Shown here piece after piece: positions 25,662-34,855 of a DNA stretch of 44,015 nt; positions within the stretch are counted from its first letter, which is position 1, and every line of letters begins with the position of its first letter. The stretch is taken from positions 1-44,015 of the forward strand of contig NZ_LMLP01000005.1 of NCBI RefSeq assembly GCF_001421965.1, read 5' to 3'. This stretch comes from Sphingomonas sp. Leaf67. GTDB lineage: Bacteria; Pseudomonadota; Alphaproteobacteria; Sphingomonadales; Sphingomonadaceae. The position numbers were made by a program, and so were the translations under genes. Under the pieces are notes generated by a model that was not told where the DNA came from, searched no databases, and saw nothing but the letters and a program-made list of their open reading frames with translations.

Positions 25662-27680
25662 TCATCGCCGCACGCCGGCACGCGCGATCACCGCCTGCGC
25701 CTCGACCGGCCAGTCGCTGTCGGGCACGAGAATGTTGTCGCGCGCGACGTTGCCGATCTCGCGCAGCCAGCGGCCGCCGGTCGTGCTGGAATTATGCCAG
25801 TTGCCGGTCGCGAGATTGTCGGTCGAGATGCGCCGCCGGAACATCTTGCCGGCGGTATTGATGTTCAGCCATTTGCCGCGCGTCTCGACGACGTTGCCGG
25901 TCACGTTGAAATGCTTGCTGCCTTCGTCGAGGTAGATCGCGATCTTGCCGTCGATGTCGAAGATGTGGTTGCCGCGCACGATCGCGTTCGGGTTGGCCGA
26001 CAGATTGTAGATCGCGCCGCCGTCCATGAACCATGTCTTTACGCCATGGATGCGGTTGTACTCGACCAGCGTGTCGCGCAGCGTCGTCGGCGCCGCATAG
26101 CGGACGTTGTGGACATAGCCCTTCTGGTTCTCGTCGTAGTTCGGGTTGCCGCCGACGTCGTTATAGCCCCAACCCCACCCGACCGCGATACCGTCATACG
26201 GCGCGTCGCTGACGTCGTTGTGGGCGATGCGCGCGCCGCTGACATAGGTCGTCAGGATCGCGGCATTGTCCTTGTAATCCTGGCTGACCGAGGCGACGAC
26301 ATTGTCCTCGATCACCAGATCGCGGTTGATGAGCGCGGGGTCGCCGGGATGATGCGCGTCAACGCGCACGCCGCCGGCCATGATCGCGCTGCCCGATACG
26401 ACGGCGAAATGGTTGCGCGCCACCCGGATACGCGCGGTGGCGAGGCCGATGCCGCTCAGGTTCGCGGTTGCGTCATTGCCGATGCCCAGCGCGACCTGTC
26501 CGATCTGGGTGAAGCGATTGCCCTCGAAACTCACGTCGCGCGCTGCGGCGACCTGAACGGCGGCGGGCATCTGGTGCCATTTCTGGCGCATCGATTCGAA
26601 CTCGACGCAGCCCCAGCCGCAGCGCTGCCACGCATCCTTCGGCCGGATCGGCGATACGTCGGACAGGAACGCCCCGCTCTGCTGATTGGCATAGCCGTTG
26701 GGACGCGACGGCCCCATCCAGCTCGTGTACGAAAAGCGCAGACCTTTGAACGCCAGCCGCTCGACCGGCGCGGCGGGCGTGCCGGCGATCGACACCAGCG
26801 CTTCGAGCCGGGGCAGCACCACGTTCAGCCGCGTAATATCGTCGTCCTGCGCGATCCGCAGGTAAAGCTTGCCCTCCTGCGGATCTAGGAACCATTGATA
26901 GGGTTTGGCATGCCAGTCGTTGGCCTTGCCGATGAACTCGAGCGCGTTGACGAGGAACAGGCGTGAATCCGCCGGAAAGATCGGCTGGGTGATCGTGTCG
27001 TAGCCCCAGCTATTATTGTCCCACGCCGGCTGGTGCATCGTCACGCGGCGGCCGGCGATCGACTGCACCGGCGAATAGCGGTCGGTGAAGAAGCCGGTCG
27101 CTTCCACCTCCATCCGGTCGGGGCGCTTCACCATGGCGACATAGGCCAGATCGGGGCTGACGATATCGAAGCCGGTCGCCGAGAACGCCACGTCGCGGGC
27201 CTTGATCTCGACCCACGGCCGTTCGGCGAGTTGGTCGTCAACCCATAGCTGGCGCGCGTCCACCCCCTTGGGAACGTCGGCGACCCAGATGTGGCGATCG
27301 GCATCGTGCAGGCGAAAACCGCGCACCGCCATGCCGCCCGACAGCACGGGCCGCGCGCCATCCGCCGCACGCCATTCGACCCGGTGCGCCGCCCGCCCGC
27401 CATCGGCGGCGGTGAAGCGCAACGGCCGGTCGAGCGCATAGGTCCCGTCGGCCAGCACGACTGTCACGTCGCCACCGGTGCTGGCCACCCGGACCAGCGC
27501 CTGCGCACGTTCGAGCGACCGCACCGGGCGGGTCGCGCTGCCGGTCGCGCGGTCGTTGCCGTCGGGGGCGACATGGATCACCGCCTGCGCCAGCGCACTA
27601 TCGCTTGCCAGCAATCCCGCCAGGGCCAGCGTGACGCACGCCGTCGCACGGCGGCGCGGTCGGGGGGCACCAGCGTTCAT
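25662..27680 (-). CDS. Exported right-handed parallel beta-helix protein (putative pectic glycosidase or lyase)
   Basis: This 672-residue protein starts with a Sec leader (VTLALAGLLASDSALAQA) and continues VIHVAPDGNDRATGSATRPVRSLERAQALV, the standard opening of right-handed beta-helix polysaccharide enzymes of the GH110/GH120 and alginate-lyase-like type. Repeating strand motifs such as LVIEDNVVASVSQ, ARIAHNDVSDAPYDGIAVG, TLVEYNRIHGV, AIVRGNHIFDI and FNVTGNVVETRG make up the helix at about 400-640. A Trp-rich stretch (NNSWGYD, WGWGYNDVGGNPNYD) may bind sugar. No family-specific catalytic motif is certain. A ribosome site AGGAG-CAGGAACG precedes the ATG. It is divergent from the GH28-like gene, with operator D between them. 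Confidence 0.8.
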   Translation of the reverse strand: MNAGAPRPRRRATACVTLALAGLLASDSALAQAVIHVAPDGNDRATGSATRPVRSLERAQALVRVASTGGDVTVVLADGTYALDRPLRFTAADGGRAAHRVEWRAADGARPVLSGGMAVRGFRLHDADRHIWVADVPKGVDARQLWVDDQLAERPWVEIKARDVAFSATGFDIVSPDLAYVAMVKRPDRMEVEATGFFTDRYSPVQSIAGRRVTMHQPAWDNNSWGYDTITQPIFPADSRLFLVNALEFIGKANDWHAKPYQWFLDPQEGKLYLRIAQDDDITRLNVVLPRLEALVSIAGTPAAPVERLAFKGLRFSYTSWMGPSRPNGYANQQSGAFLSDVSPIRPKDAWQRCGWGCVEFESMRQKWHQMPAAVQVAAARDVSFEGNRFTQIGQVALGIGNDATANLSGIGLATARIRVARNHFAVVSGSAIMAGGVRVDAHHPGDPALINRDLVIEDNVVASVSQDYKDNAAILTTYVSGARIAHNDVSDAPYDGIAVGWGWGYNDVGGNPNYDENQKGYVHNVRYAAPTTLRDTLVEYNRIHGVKTWFMDGGAIYNLSANPNAIVRGNHIFDIDGKIAIYLDEGSKHFNVTGNVVETRGKWLNINTAGKMFRRRISTDNLATGNWHNSSTTGGRWLREIGNVARDNILVPDSDWPVEAQAVIARAGVRR

Positions 27681-27722
27681 CGTTCCTGCTCCTCGGCGCG
27701 GTGTCCTCCCCGCCTCTATACA

Positions 27723-27735
27723 TATGATGTCCTAT
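27723..27735. promoter_or_regulatory. Operator site D (shared palindrome)
   Basis: TATGATGTCCTAT matches the locus consensus with two changes in the inner positions and lies between the divergent beta-helix and GH28-like genes, 42 bases from the left start and 43 from the preferred right start. It overlaps an upstream ATG at 27734, one reason to reject that ATG as the GH28 start. Confidence 0.65.
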
Positions 27736-27778
27736 GTTTAAACGGGTTGCAAGACTGTGTTTTACGCGGAGAAGTTTC

Positions 27779-29410
27779 GTGATTCCAACGCCCGTCGCCG
27801 TCGACCGCCGGTTCGTCCTGTCCGCCGCCTGTGCGACGCTGGTCACCGCCGGCCTTGCCGATCGGGCGCAGGCGGTGGCCGCCGGCATGTTCGAGGACGT
27901 CCGCCGCCACGGCGCGCGCGGCAACGGCACCACGATCGACAGCCCGGCCATCAACCGCGCGATCGCGGCGGCGGCACGGCGCGGCGGCGGGACCGTCGTG
28001 GTGCCCCCCGGGCGCTATCTGTGCTTCACGCTGCGGCTGCGCGACAATATCGCGCTGGTGCTGTCGGCGGGCGCGACGATCGTCGCCGCCGATCCCGCCG
28101 TCCATGGCGCCCACTACGACCCGCCGGAAAACTATCTGGAGGAACAGTTTCAGGATTTCGGCATCACCCATGTCCACAACAGCCTGATCCGGGGCGACGG
28201 GCTAACGAACATCGCGATTCTCGGCCCCGGCCAAATCCACGGACCGGGGCTGGACCGGGAAGGCCCCGGCGACCGCTGGCACGGCCGCGCCGGGTTCCGC
28301 TCGGCCGCTGCGCTCGGCGTGTCGCCGCGCGACCTCGCGCTGCGCGACCCGGCGGAACGCCTGGCGGTGGGCCGCGCGAACAAGGCGATCGGCTTGATGC
28401 GTTGCCACGGCGTCCGCCTCGACGGGTTCTCCATCCTTCAGGGCGGGCATTTCGCGGTCATCGCCCATGGCTGCACCGGCATGCAGATCACCGGGCTGGT
28501 GATCGATACCGACCGCGACGGCATCGACATCGATGCCTGCCGCGACGTCCGTATCCTGAACTGCACGGTCAACGCGCCCAAGGACGACGCGATCGTCCTG
28601 AAGAGCAGCTATGCGCTGGGCCGCGCGGTGCCGTGCGAGGATATTCTCGTTTCGGGCTGCAAGACCAGCGGCTATGCGATGGGGTCGCTGCTCGACGGCA
28701 GCTATCGTCGCTCGGACTATCGGTCGCCCGACGGCCTCGGCGTGCTGGGGCGGATCAAGCTGGGCACCGAGAGCAACGGCGGTTTTCGCGGCGTGCGGAT
28801 CAACGACTGCCTTTGTACCAACAGTCGCGGCATCCTGATTGGCATTGTCGACGGCGGCACGCTGGAGGATGTGACGGTATCGGGCATCGTCCTGCGCGAT
28901 CCGGTCAACCATCCGCTGTTCGTCCATCATGCGGCACGGATGCGCGCGCCGCGCGGCACCCCGGTCGGCCGCGTCCGCCGCATCCGGTTCGAGGATATCA
29001 CGATATCGGGCGCGAACCCGCGCTTCGCCTGCGGCGTGGAGGGGATCGCCGATGCCCCGATCGAGGACGTGACGTTTCGCGGACTGGACATCACGACGCA
29101 CGGCGGCGGCACCGTGGAGGACGCCCGGCGAACCCCGCCCTATCGTCGCGAAACCAGCCTGGAGGTGAGCTACCTCGGCACGCTGCCCGCCGCCGGCCTC
29201 TATGCCCGCCATGCCCGGCGCCTGACGATCCGCGACATCACGCTGCGCACCGAACGGCCCGACGAGCGGCCGGTGATCGCGTTGCGGGACGTGGTCGGCG
29301 CCAACGTCGACGGCATCGCCTCGCCGATGCGACGCGATGCCGTGGTAGGTGCGCTCGACAGCCGGAACGTCGCGCTGGGCGACACGGTGACGCTCGACGA
29401 TCGATCCTGA
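27779..29410 (+). CDS. Exported GH28-like protein (polygalacturonase-related)
   Basis: This 543-residue protein has an exported-protein leader (DRRFVLSAACATLVTAGLADRAQA) and a GH28-type beta-helix: DVRRHGARGNGTTIDSPAINRAIAAAARRGGGTVVVPPGRY is the usual opening. The catalytic Asp motifs are TDRDGIDIDAC and APKDDAIVLKS, and GRIKLGTESNGG matches the R-I-K substrate-binding motif. The canonical G-H-G histidine motif is not seen; SGYAMGSLLDGS stands in its place, so specificity may differ from simple polygalacturonases. I chose the GTG at 27779 because GGAG lies 7 bases upstream and because the ATG at 27734 falls inside operator D. It probably attacks uronic-acid-containing pectin fragments in the periplasm. 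Confidence 0.82.
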   Translation: MIPTPVAVDRRFVLSAACATLVTAGLADRAQAVAAGMFEDVRRHGARGNGTTIDSPAINRAIAAAARRGGGTVVVPPGRYLCFTLRLRDNIALVLSAGATIVAADPAVHGAHYDPPENYLEEQFQDFGITHVHNSLIRGDGLTNIAILGPGQIHGPGLDREGPGDRWHGRAGFRSAAALGVSPRDLALRDPAERLAVGRANKAIGLMRCHGVRLDGFSILQGGHFAVIAHGCTGMQITGLVIDTDRDGIDIDACRDVRILNCTVNAPKDDAIVLKSSYALGRAVPCEDILVSGCKTSGYAMGSLLDGSYRRSDYRSPDGLGVLGRIKLGTESNGGFRGVRINDCLCTNSRGILIGIVDGGTLEDVTVSGIVLRDPVNHPLFVHHAARMRAPRGTPVGRVRRIRFEDITISGANPRFACGVEGIADAPIEDVTFRGLDITTHGGGTVEDARRTPPYRRETSLEVSYLGTLPAAGLYARHARRLTIRDITLRTERPDERPVIALRDVVGANVDGIASPMRRDAVVGALDSRNVALGDTVTLDDRS

Positions 29411-29420
29411 GCGACCCGCC

Positions 29421-29448
29421 CCCTGCCCCGGCACCGGCCGGGACAGGG
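29421..29448. terminator. Bidirectional terminator between GH28-like and receptor genes
   Basis: CCCTGCCCCGGC and its partner GCCGGGACAGGG form an 11-of-12 stem with a 4-base loop, in the 46-base gap between the two convergent stop codons. There is no T tract, but position and stability fit termination. Confidence 0.6.
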
Positions 29449-29456
29449 CATGCGGA

Positions 29457-32207
29457 TCAGAAGCGGACCCGCACGCCGGCCGAGACGCGGCGGCCAGTCT
29501 GGCGATATTCCTTGGTGCGGTTCTCGCTCACCGAATAGATGAACTCCTTCGCGCTGTTCAGGTTGATCGCATCGGCGAACACCGTGAAGTGCGATCCGAC
29601 GTCATAGGACAGGCTGACGTCGAGCTGGCCATAGGCGTCGAAATATTCCGGCTCGCCGTTGCGGCCCGAGGCGACCTGCAGGAAATTGTCGCGATAGGTA
29701 TAGGCTGCGCGCGCCGAGAGGCCGTATTTCTCGTAGAAGCCGACGAGGCTGTACGAATATTTCGACAGCCCCTCCAGCCCGAACGACACGTTGGCGACGG
29801 TGTTGGTATAGTTCGCGTCGGACTCGGTATAGTTGAAGCTGGTCTGGACGCCGAACCCGTCGAACGGTGCCGGCAGCCAGTTGTCGAACGACTGGCGATA
29901 GCCAACCTCGAACCCCTTGACCTTGGCACCGTTGCCGTTGCCCGGCACCGTCACCTGGAACGATACCTGGTCGACCACCTGCGCCGTCGTCACCAGCGTC
30001 ACGAAGGATTCGATATCCTTGTAGAACACGGCGGCGTTCAGCAGCGAATTGGGGGCGAAATACCATTCCGCGCCCAATTCGGCCTGCTTGGCACGGAACG
30101 GTTGCAGGTCGGGGTTACCGCGACGGATCGTCTCGTTGCCCGGGTTCGTCTGGATCGTCTGGCGCGGCGACAGGTCGGACAGAGTCGGGCGGGTGATGAC
30201 CTTGGACGCCGCGAAGCGCAGCAGCAGCCGTTCGGTCAGCGACAGGCGGGCGTTGATCGATGGCAACCAGTCGTCGTACTTGCCACGGAAGCCGACCGGG
30301 ACGACCGGCGACACGGTGATGATGTTCTGCCCCGCTCCGTTGGGTCGCGCGCTCAGCACGGTGCGCGACGCGCCGGACGAGGTATAGTCGGTATTCTCGT
30401 AGCGCAGCCCGACGTTGATCGCGAGCGGCATGTCGCCGATCCGGGTGTCGAGCGCCCCCATGACATAGCCGATCTTCACCTTCTCATCGACCACCGACGA
30501 CGCGGCGGGGGAGAAGACCGCCGGGTTGAACGTCTTGCCGTCCTGCGCGGCGAACTGGTCGATCGTCTGCACCAGCTCGCGCGGGTTGTAGATCAGCCAG
30601 TCGCGGATGATGTCGCCGCCCTCGCCCTTGAAGAAATTGCGGTTCGTCGGCTGGAACAGCGATTGCGGCAGTACGCGGTTGGAGTCGCAATAGGCGCATT
30701 GCTCGGCGAACGAGGTTTCGTCGGCGGTGATTGTCTTGATCCGGCTCTGCGCCAGTGCGCCGACCGACAGGGTGAACGGCCCGTTGCCCGGCTTCCAGTC
30801 GACGTCGGCGCGATATTCCTCGATCTCGTCGTCGATGTCGGACCCGCCGCCCCAGATATAGTAATGCGCGGTGATCCCCTGCGGATTGGTCGCGGCATTG
30901 GCGTAGGTCGGGCTGCTGAACGCATATTGATAGATCGGGCTGCCGCCGCGCCGATCGAACGACAGGTTGACGTTCTTGCGCCGGATGGTGGTGAACAGGT
31001 TGTTCTCCTTGCCCCGGCGGCGCGCGTCGGACAGCGACCCGTCGAGCCGGACGCGCAGGGCGTCGGTCGGCTTCCAGTCGACGTTGATGCCGAACTGGTC
31101 GGTGGTCACGTCGCGGTCGTCATACTGGATGATCTGGTCGACGAAACCGCCGGTATAGCGCTGGAACACCGCCTCGCCGCCTTCGACCACCTGTTCGGCG
31201 AGGATGCCGCCGGCGAAGTCGTAGGCGAGGCCGGTCTGCTGTTCGACGAAGCGCGCCTTGGAATACAGGCCGTCGATCGTGACGGTGAACTTGTCGCTCG
31301 GCCGCATCTGAACCGAGGCGTTGACGCCCCAGCGGGTCAGTTCGCGTTCGAAGAAGAACGGCGACAGGTTCGAGGGCATCGAGATGCCGGTGAATGGTGC
31401 CACGCCCGCGCCGATCCGGCCGCTGCGCACCCCGTTCAGGTTATAATAGGAGTCGGTGCTGGAGCGGCGGACATGGCCCGCGCCGATCGTGAATTCGTCG
31501 ATCCGGTTTTCCTGTTTGGAATAGACGCCGGCCAGCGCCACGCCGAAGGTGCCGGCATCGTTCTTCCAACTGCCGACCGCCGATACTTCGGGATTATAGG
31601 TGTCAGCCAGTTCGGAATACATGCCGCCGGCCGATCCGGCGAACTTGACGCCGCGCTTGCCGTCCAGCGGGCGCAGCGTGCGCACGTCGACCGTCGCGCC
31701 GATCGACGCGCCGTTGATGTTGGCCTGCGGCGATTTGTAGACGTCGGCGCCGGAGATGATTTCGGACGGCAGCACGTCGAACGAGAATTCGCGGCCGTTG
31801 TTGTCGGTGGCGAGCGTGCGGCCGTTGACGGTGACGGCGTTGAACTTCGGCCCAAAGCCGCGGACGGTGACGAACCGCCCCTCGCCGCGATTGCGCTCGA
31901 TCGTGACGCCGCTGACGCGCTGGAGCGATTCGGCGACGTTGTTGTCGGGCAGCTTGCCCAGATCCTCGGCAACGATCGAATCGACCACGCCCACCGAATT
32001 GCGCTTGATGTCGATGGCGGCACGTTCGGCGGCGCGAATGCCGGTGACGACAATGTCCTCGGGCTGGCTGGTCTCGCCCTCGCCGGCGGGGCTGGCGACC
32101 GGCACCGGATCGACGGTCTGCGCGGCAGCGGCGCTGCCCAGAACGAGCGCGCTGAGCGCTGGAGCCGCCAACAGGCAGGTACGCAAACGACGGGCCGATA
32201 ACGCCAT
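29457..32207 (-). CDS. TonB-dependent outer-membrane receptor
   Basis: This 916-residue protein has a signal peptide (ending GSAAAAQ), a TonB-box-like region with EDIVVTGIRAAERAAIDIKRNS, a plug domain (AEDLGKLPDNNVAESLQRVSGVTIERNRGEGRFVTVRGFGPKFNAVTVNGR), and a long beta-barrel ending with the outer-membrane signal RVSAGVRVRF and terminal Phe. The DIKR-x-S-x-GVVDSI-x-x-ED-x-GK-PD-N-NVAE pattern is typical of sphingomonad and xanthomonad carbohydrate receptors (CUT-type). It would import oligosaccharides released or trimmed outside. No SusD or STN anti-sigma domain is present. It stands alone as a transcription unit downstream of operator E. Confidence 0.93.
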   Translation of the reverse strand: MALSARRLRTCLLAAPALSALVLGSAAAAQTVDPVPVASPAGEGETSQPEDIVVTGIRAAERAAIDIKRNSVGVVDSIVAEDLGKLPDNNVAESLQRVSGVTIERNRGEGRFVTVRGFGPKFNAVTVNGRTLATDNNGREFSFDVLPSEIISGADVYKSPQANINGASIGATVDVRTLRPLDGKRGVKFAGSAGGMYSELADTYNPEVSAVGSWKNDAGTFGVALAGVYSKQENRIDEFTIGAGHVRRSSTDSYYNLNGVRSGRIGAGVAPFTGISMPSNLSPFFFERELTRWGVNASVQMRPSDKFTVTIDGLYSKARFVEQQTGLAYDFAGGILAEQVVEGGEAVFQRYTGGFVDQIIQYDDRDVTTDQFGINVDWKPTDALRVRLDGSLSDARRRGKENNLFTTIRRKNVNLSFDRRGGSPIYQYAFSSPTYANAATNPQGITAHYYIWGGGSDIDDEIEEYRADVDWKPGNGPFTLSVGALAQSRIKTITADETSFAEQCAYCDSNRVLPQSLFQPTNRNFFKGEGGDIIRDWLIYNPRELVQTIDQFAAQDGKTFNPAVFSPAASSVVDEKVKIGYVMGALDTRIGDMPLAINVGLRYENTDYTSSGASRTVLSARPNGAGQNIITVSPVVPVGFRGKYDDWLPSINARLSLTERLLLRFAASKVITRPTLSDLSPRQTIQTNPGNETIRRGNPDLQPFRAKQAELGAEWYFAPNSLLNAAVFYKDIESFVTLVTTAQVVDQVSFQVTVPGNGNGAKVKGFEVGYRQSFDNWLPAPFDGFGVQTSFNYTESDANYTNTVANVSFGLEGLSKYSYSLVGFYEKYGLSARAAYTYRDNFLQVASGRNGEPEYFDAYGQLDVSLSYDVGSHFTVFADAINLNSAKEFIYSVSENRTKEYRQTGRRVSAGVRVRF

Positions 32208-32251
32208 GATAACCCTCTCCCTTTTTATCTTTTCCCGCTTTGACCACGAAA

Positions 32252-32286
32252 TATCATCAGTGTCAAATGATGATAATACGTATTAC
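32252..32286. promoter_or_regulatory. Operator site E (shared palindrome) with adjacent inverted repeat, receptor promoter
   Basis: The perfect palindrome TAATACGTATTA at 32274-32285 (core TAATACGTATTAC, 32274-32286) lies 67 bases upstream of the receptor start. Directly beside it, TATCATCA (32252-32259) and TGATGATA (32268-32275) form a perfect 8-bp inverted repeat with an 8-base spacer, sharing two bases with the palindrome. The second repeat could bind another regulator or a second dimer. Confidence 0.7.
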
Positions 32287-32288
32287 CT

Positions 32289-33554
32289 TTAGCGAACCGA
32301 CCTGATGGGAAGGATGCACAACGCCGATCCGAACACGAACAAGATCGCGGCGACGAAGATGGTGCGATAGTCGCCGCCGGTCAGCCCGAGCAGTGTCGCG
32401 GCCATCACCGGGCTGATGATCTGCGGAATGTTGACGGCGGTGGTCAGCACGCCGAGATCGCGCCCCTCGTCGCCCAGCGCGCTTTGCGGCAGCACCTGCG
32501 TCATCAGCGCGATGTCGATCGACATGAACATGCCGTAGCCGACCCCGATGACGGCGGCGTAGATCCACATACCCGTCATCGACGGCAGCGCCAGCGGGGC
32601 GACCATCGCGCATCCCATGATGAGGCTGCCGAGGATCACGAACGGCTTGCGCCGCTGCATCCGGTCCGACAGCCATCCCGACAGCAGCGACGACGCGACC
32701 AGACAGACCAGGGTGACGATCGCCATGTTGGCGATCGCGACGTTCGATTCGCCGTCGCCCAGCCGGATATAGTCGCGCAGGATATACAGCAGATAGGCCG
32801 CGACCGCCTGATACCCCATGTAGATCGTGAAGCGGCTAAGGAACGCCCACGCGAAGTCGGGGTGTTTGACGGGGCTGATCCAGAAGCCGCGCACGAATTC
32901 GCCCCACCGGATCGGACGATGCGGCGCGCGCGCGCTCGACGGTTCGCGGTTGAGCAGAACGAACGCTAGCCCGGATACCGCGACGGCGGCGGCGAACAGG
33001 CCGTACGCCAGCACCGCCTGCCCTGCGAGATAGCCCGCGACGACGGTGCCGGCGGTCAGTCCTGCGGTCATGCCCGCGCCGACGATGCCCGACACGTTGC
33101 CGCGCACTTCGGAGGCGAAGCGGTCGGCGATCAGCGTCGTCATCGCCGGCTGCATCGAATTATAGGCGACGGCGGCCATCACCCACAGCACGATCAGCGA
33201 CCAGAAGCTGGTCATCAGCGACACGCCGAACAGCGCGAGCGATCCGAACAGCGATCCGATCGCGATCCATGGCGCGCGCCGCCCCCAGCGACTGCGCGTC
33301 CGGTCGGACAGCGCGCCCGCGATCGGCGTCGCCAGTGTCGAGAAGATCGAGGTGATGGCGAATAGCAGCGCGAGGTTGTTCGCCTTGTTCCCCACGTCCA
33401 GTTCCGCGATCTGGTTGGGCAGCAGGACGCCGAGGACGCCACTGTACAACGCCATCAACAGGAAGAAATTGACCATCAGTGAAAGCTGCAACCGCCGCCG
33501 CGCGCTGCCGGCGACATAGGGCGACGGGGCCGATGTAGGATTCGGCAGGGTCAA
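32289..33554 (-). CDS. MFS transporter, glycoside-pentoside-hexuronide-like
   Basis: A 421-residue inner-membrane protein with about 12 hydrophobic segments. GALSDRTRSRWGRRAPWIAIGS between TM2 and TM3 is the signature of GPH-like and related major-facilitator transporters (D-R-T-x-S-x-W-G-R-R-x-P), and SGWLSDRMQRRKPFVILG is its second-half copy. The substrate is probably a deoxysugar or its acid, since it is coupled to the enolase-superfamily gene (inference). I start it at a TTG overlapping the enolase stop (TTGA), because GGAGG lies exactly 7 bases upstream and no ATG or GTG in frame is suitable. Confidence 0.85.
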   Translation of the reverse strand: MTLPNPTSAPSPYVAGSARRRLQLSLMVNFFLLMALYSGVLGVLLPNQIAELDVGNKANNLALLFAITSIFSTLATPIAGALSDRTRSRWGRRAPWIAIGSLFGSLALFGVSLMTSFWSLIVLWVMAAVAYNSMQPAMTTLIADRFASEVRGNVSGIVGAGMTAGLTAGTVVAGYLAGQAVLAYGLFAAAVAVSGLAFVLLNREPSSARAPHRPIRWGEFVRGFWISPVKHPDFAWAFLSRFTIYMGYQAVAAYLLYILRDYIRLGDGESNVAIANMAIVTLVCLVASSLLSGWLSDRMQRRKPFVILGSLIMGCAMVAPLALPSMTGMWIYAAVIGVGYGMFMSIDIALMTQVLPQSALGDEGRDLGVLTTAVNIPQIISPVMAATLLGLTGGDYRTIFVAAILFVFGSALCILPIRSVR

Positions 33555-34705
33555 CGGACCACCTCCGTATCGGGAACCAGCCGCAACCCGGCCTCGCGCG
33601 GGCGGCGGTGCGGGCCGCCGTTGGTGTTCCAGCTCCCGTCGGCCCGGTCGCGCGCGATCCGCGCCTCGTCCACGACGATGCCCAGCCCCGGCCGGTCGCC
33701 CAACACGATGCCGCCGTCGGCAATGTCCTGATCGATATCGAGGCCGGCGGGCCATTGCAGGTCCTGAACCTCGATCCCGATCATGTTCGGCACCGCCGCC
33801 GCCGCATGCGCGATGGGATTGCCGTCATAGCCGACCGGCGACACCGGCAGGTCGCGGACATGCGCGGCGATGGCGACGCGCTGGAAATGGGTGATGCCCC
33901 ACACGCTGCCCGCCTGCACCACATCGACCGCGCGGGCATCGAGCAGCGGCGCGAACTGTTCCAGCCCAGTCAGATTCTCGCCGGTCGCCACCGCGCAGCG
34001 CGCAGCGCGCGACACCGCCGCCAGCCCGTGCGTGTCCCAGCGGCGGACCGGTTCCTCTATCCACGTCAGGTCGATGCCGGCCGCCTCGATCTCGGCCAGA
34101 TGGCGGACCGCCTGCTTGCAGTTCCAGCTCTCGTTGACGTCGAGCATCAGCGCGGGCGCGACGCTGTTGCCGGCCATGATCGTGCGGACCTGCTTCAGCC
34201 GGCGGATATCGCGCGCGAGGTCGCGACCGCCCTTGATTTTGGCGGCGCTGAACCCGCGCTCGGCGAAGCGCGCGTACAGCGCGGCGAAGCCGTCGTCGTC
34301 CAGCCCGTAGCACAGTCCCGAGGCATAGCCGCGCACGAACCGGTCGGCGGCACCCAGCGTGCGCCACAGCGGTTCGTCCGCCATCTTCGCCTTCAGGTCC
34401 CACAACGCCATGTCGATCGCGGCGACCGCGCCATAGGTCAGCCCGGCATGGCCGCTCTTGAACACGTGCGAGAGCATGCTGTCGTACAGTGCGGGCGCGG
34501 CGCGCGGGTCCTGCCCCTCCACCGCGCCGAACACGCGGGCGATATCGGCATGCTGGCCCAGCCCCACGCCCTCCAGCCCGGCATCGGTTTCGAGAATCAG
34601 GATCGGCACGTCAGTGACGCCGGATGCGATCACGCCGTTCACGTCGCCGACCGGGCGTCCCCAATCATGCGAAGTGACAAGGCTGCGATAGCCGGTTACT
34701 TTCAT
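33551..34705 (-). CDS. Enolase-superfamily sugar-acid dehydratase (L-rhamnonate/L-fuconate dehydratase candidate)
   Basis: This 384-residue protein has the enolase fold. Metal ligands are Asp in LMLDVNESW, Glu in TWIEEPVRRW and Glu in ATGENLTG, and the K-x-K acid/base pair is AKIKGG. In place of the mandelate-racemase-type dyad, the sixth and seventh strand ends read VDVVQAGSVWG and LPVSPVGYDG, with neither the Asp nor the His I would expect. By context (lactonase, aldose dehydrogenase, SDR, FAH hydrolase) it dehydrates a 6-deoxy-aldonate to the 2-keto-3-deoxy acid. It is the first gene of a unit with the MFS transporter, divergent from the regulator gene. Confidence 0.8.
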   Translation of the reverse strand: MKVTGYRSLVTSHDWGRPVGDVNGVIASGVTDVPILILETDAGLEGVGLGQHADIARVFGAVEGQDPRAAPALYDSMLSHVFKSGHAGLTYGAVAAIDMALWDLKAKMADEPLWRTLGAADRFVRGYASGLCYGLDDDGFAALYARFAERGFSAAKIKGGRDLARDIRRLKQVRTIMAGNSVAPALMLDVNESWNCKQAVRHLAEIEAAGIDLTWIEEPVRRWDTHGLAAVSRAARCAVATGENLTGLEQFAPLLDARAVDVVQAGSVWGITHFQRVAIAAHVRDLPVSPVGYDGNPIAHAAAAVPNMIGIEVQDLQWPAGLDIDQDIADGGIVLGDRPGLGIVVDEARIARDRADGSWNTNGGPHRRPREAGLRLVPDTEVVR

Positions 34706-34749
34706 CCAAGCCCTCCCCCAAGCCGACAGACCGACCTGTGGCAGACAAA

Positions 34750-34765
34750 CATATTACGTATTATC
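34750..34765. promoter_or_regulatory. Operator site F (shared palindrome), regulator promoter region
   Basis: TATTACGTATTAT at 34752-34764 is a near-perfect palindrome between the divergent dehydratase and GntR genes, 46 bases from the former start and 91 from the latter. It suggests autoregulation by the GntR protein together with control of the catabolic unit. Confidence 0.75.
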
Positions 34766-34855
34766 TTTCAGCTTGGCAAGGCGTTGACGAAGCCGTGCCG
34801 ACCGGGCCACCTGTGCGACCATGTCCATCCCATTGTGCAACGAGACGCGACACCC

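Noticed and set aside
27734..27778. ATG at 27734 as start of the first GH28-like gene
   Set aside because: It lies inside operator D and has no ribosome site, whereas the in-frame GTG at 27779 has GGAG at ideal spacing and begins a compact leader.
29589..32201. 870-codon open frame on the plus strand
   Set aside because: It lies antisense to the TonB-dependent receptor gene, is Arg/Val/Asp-rich without any family signature, and is a by-product of high GC in the third codon position.
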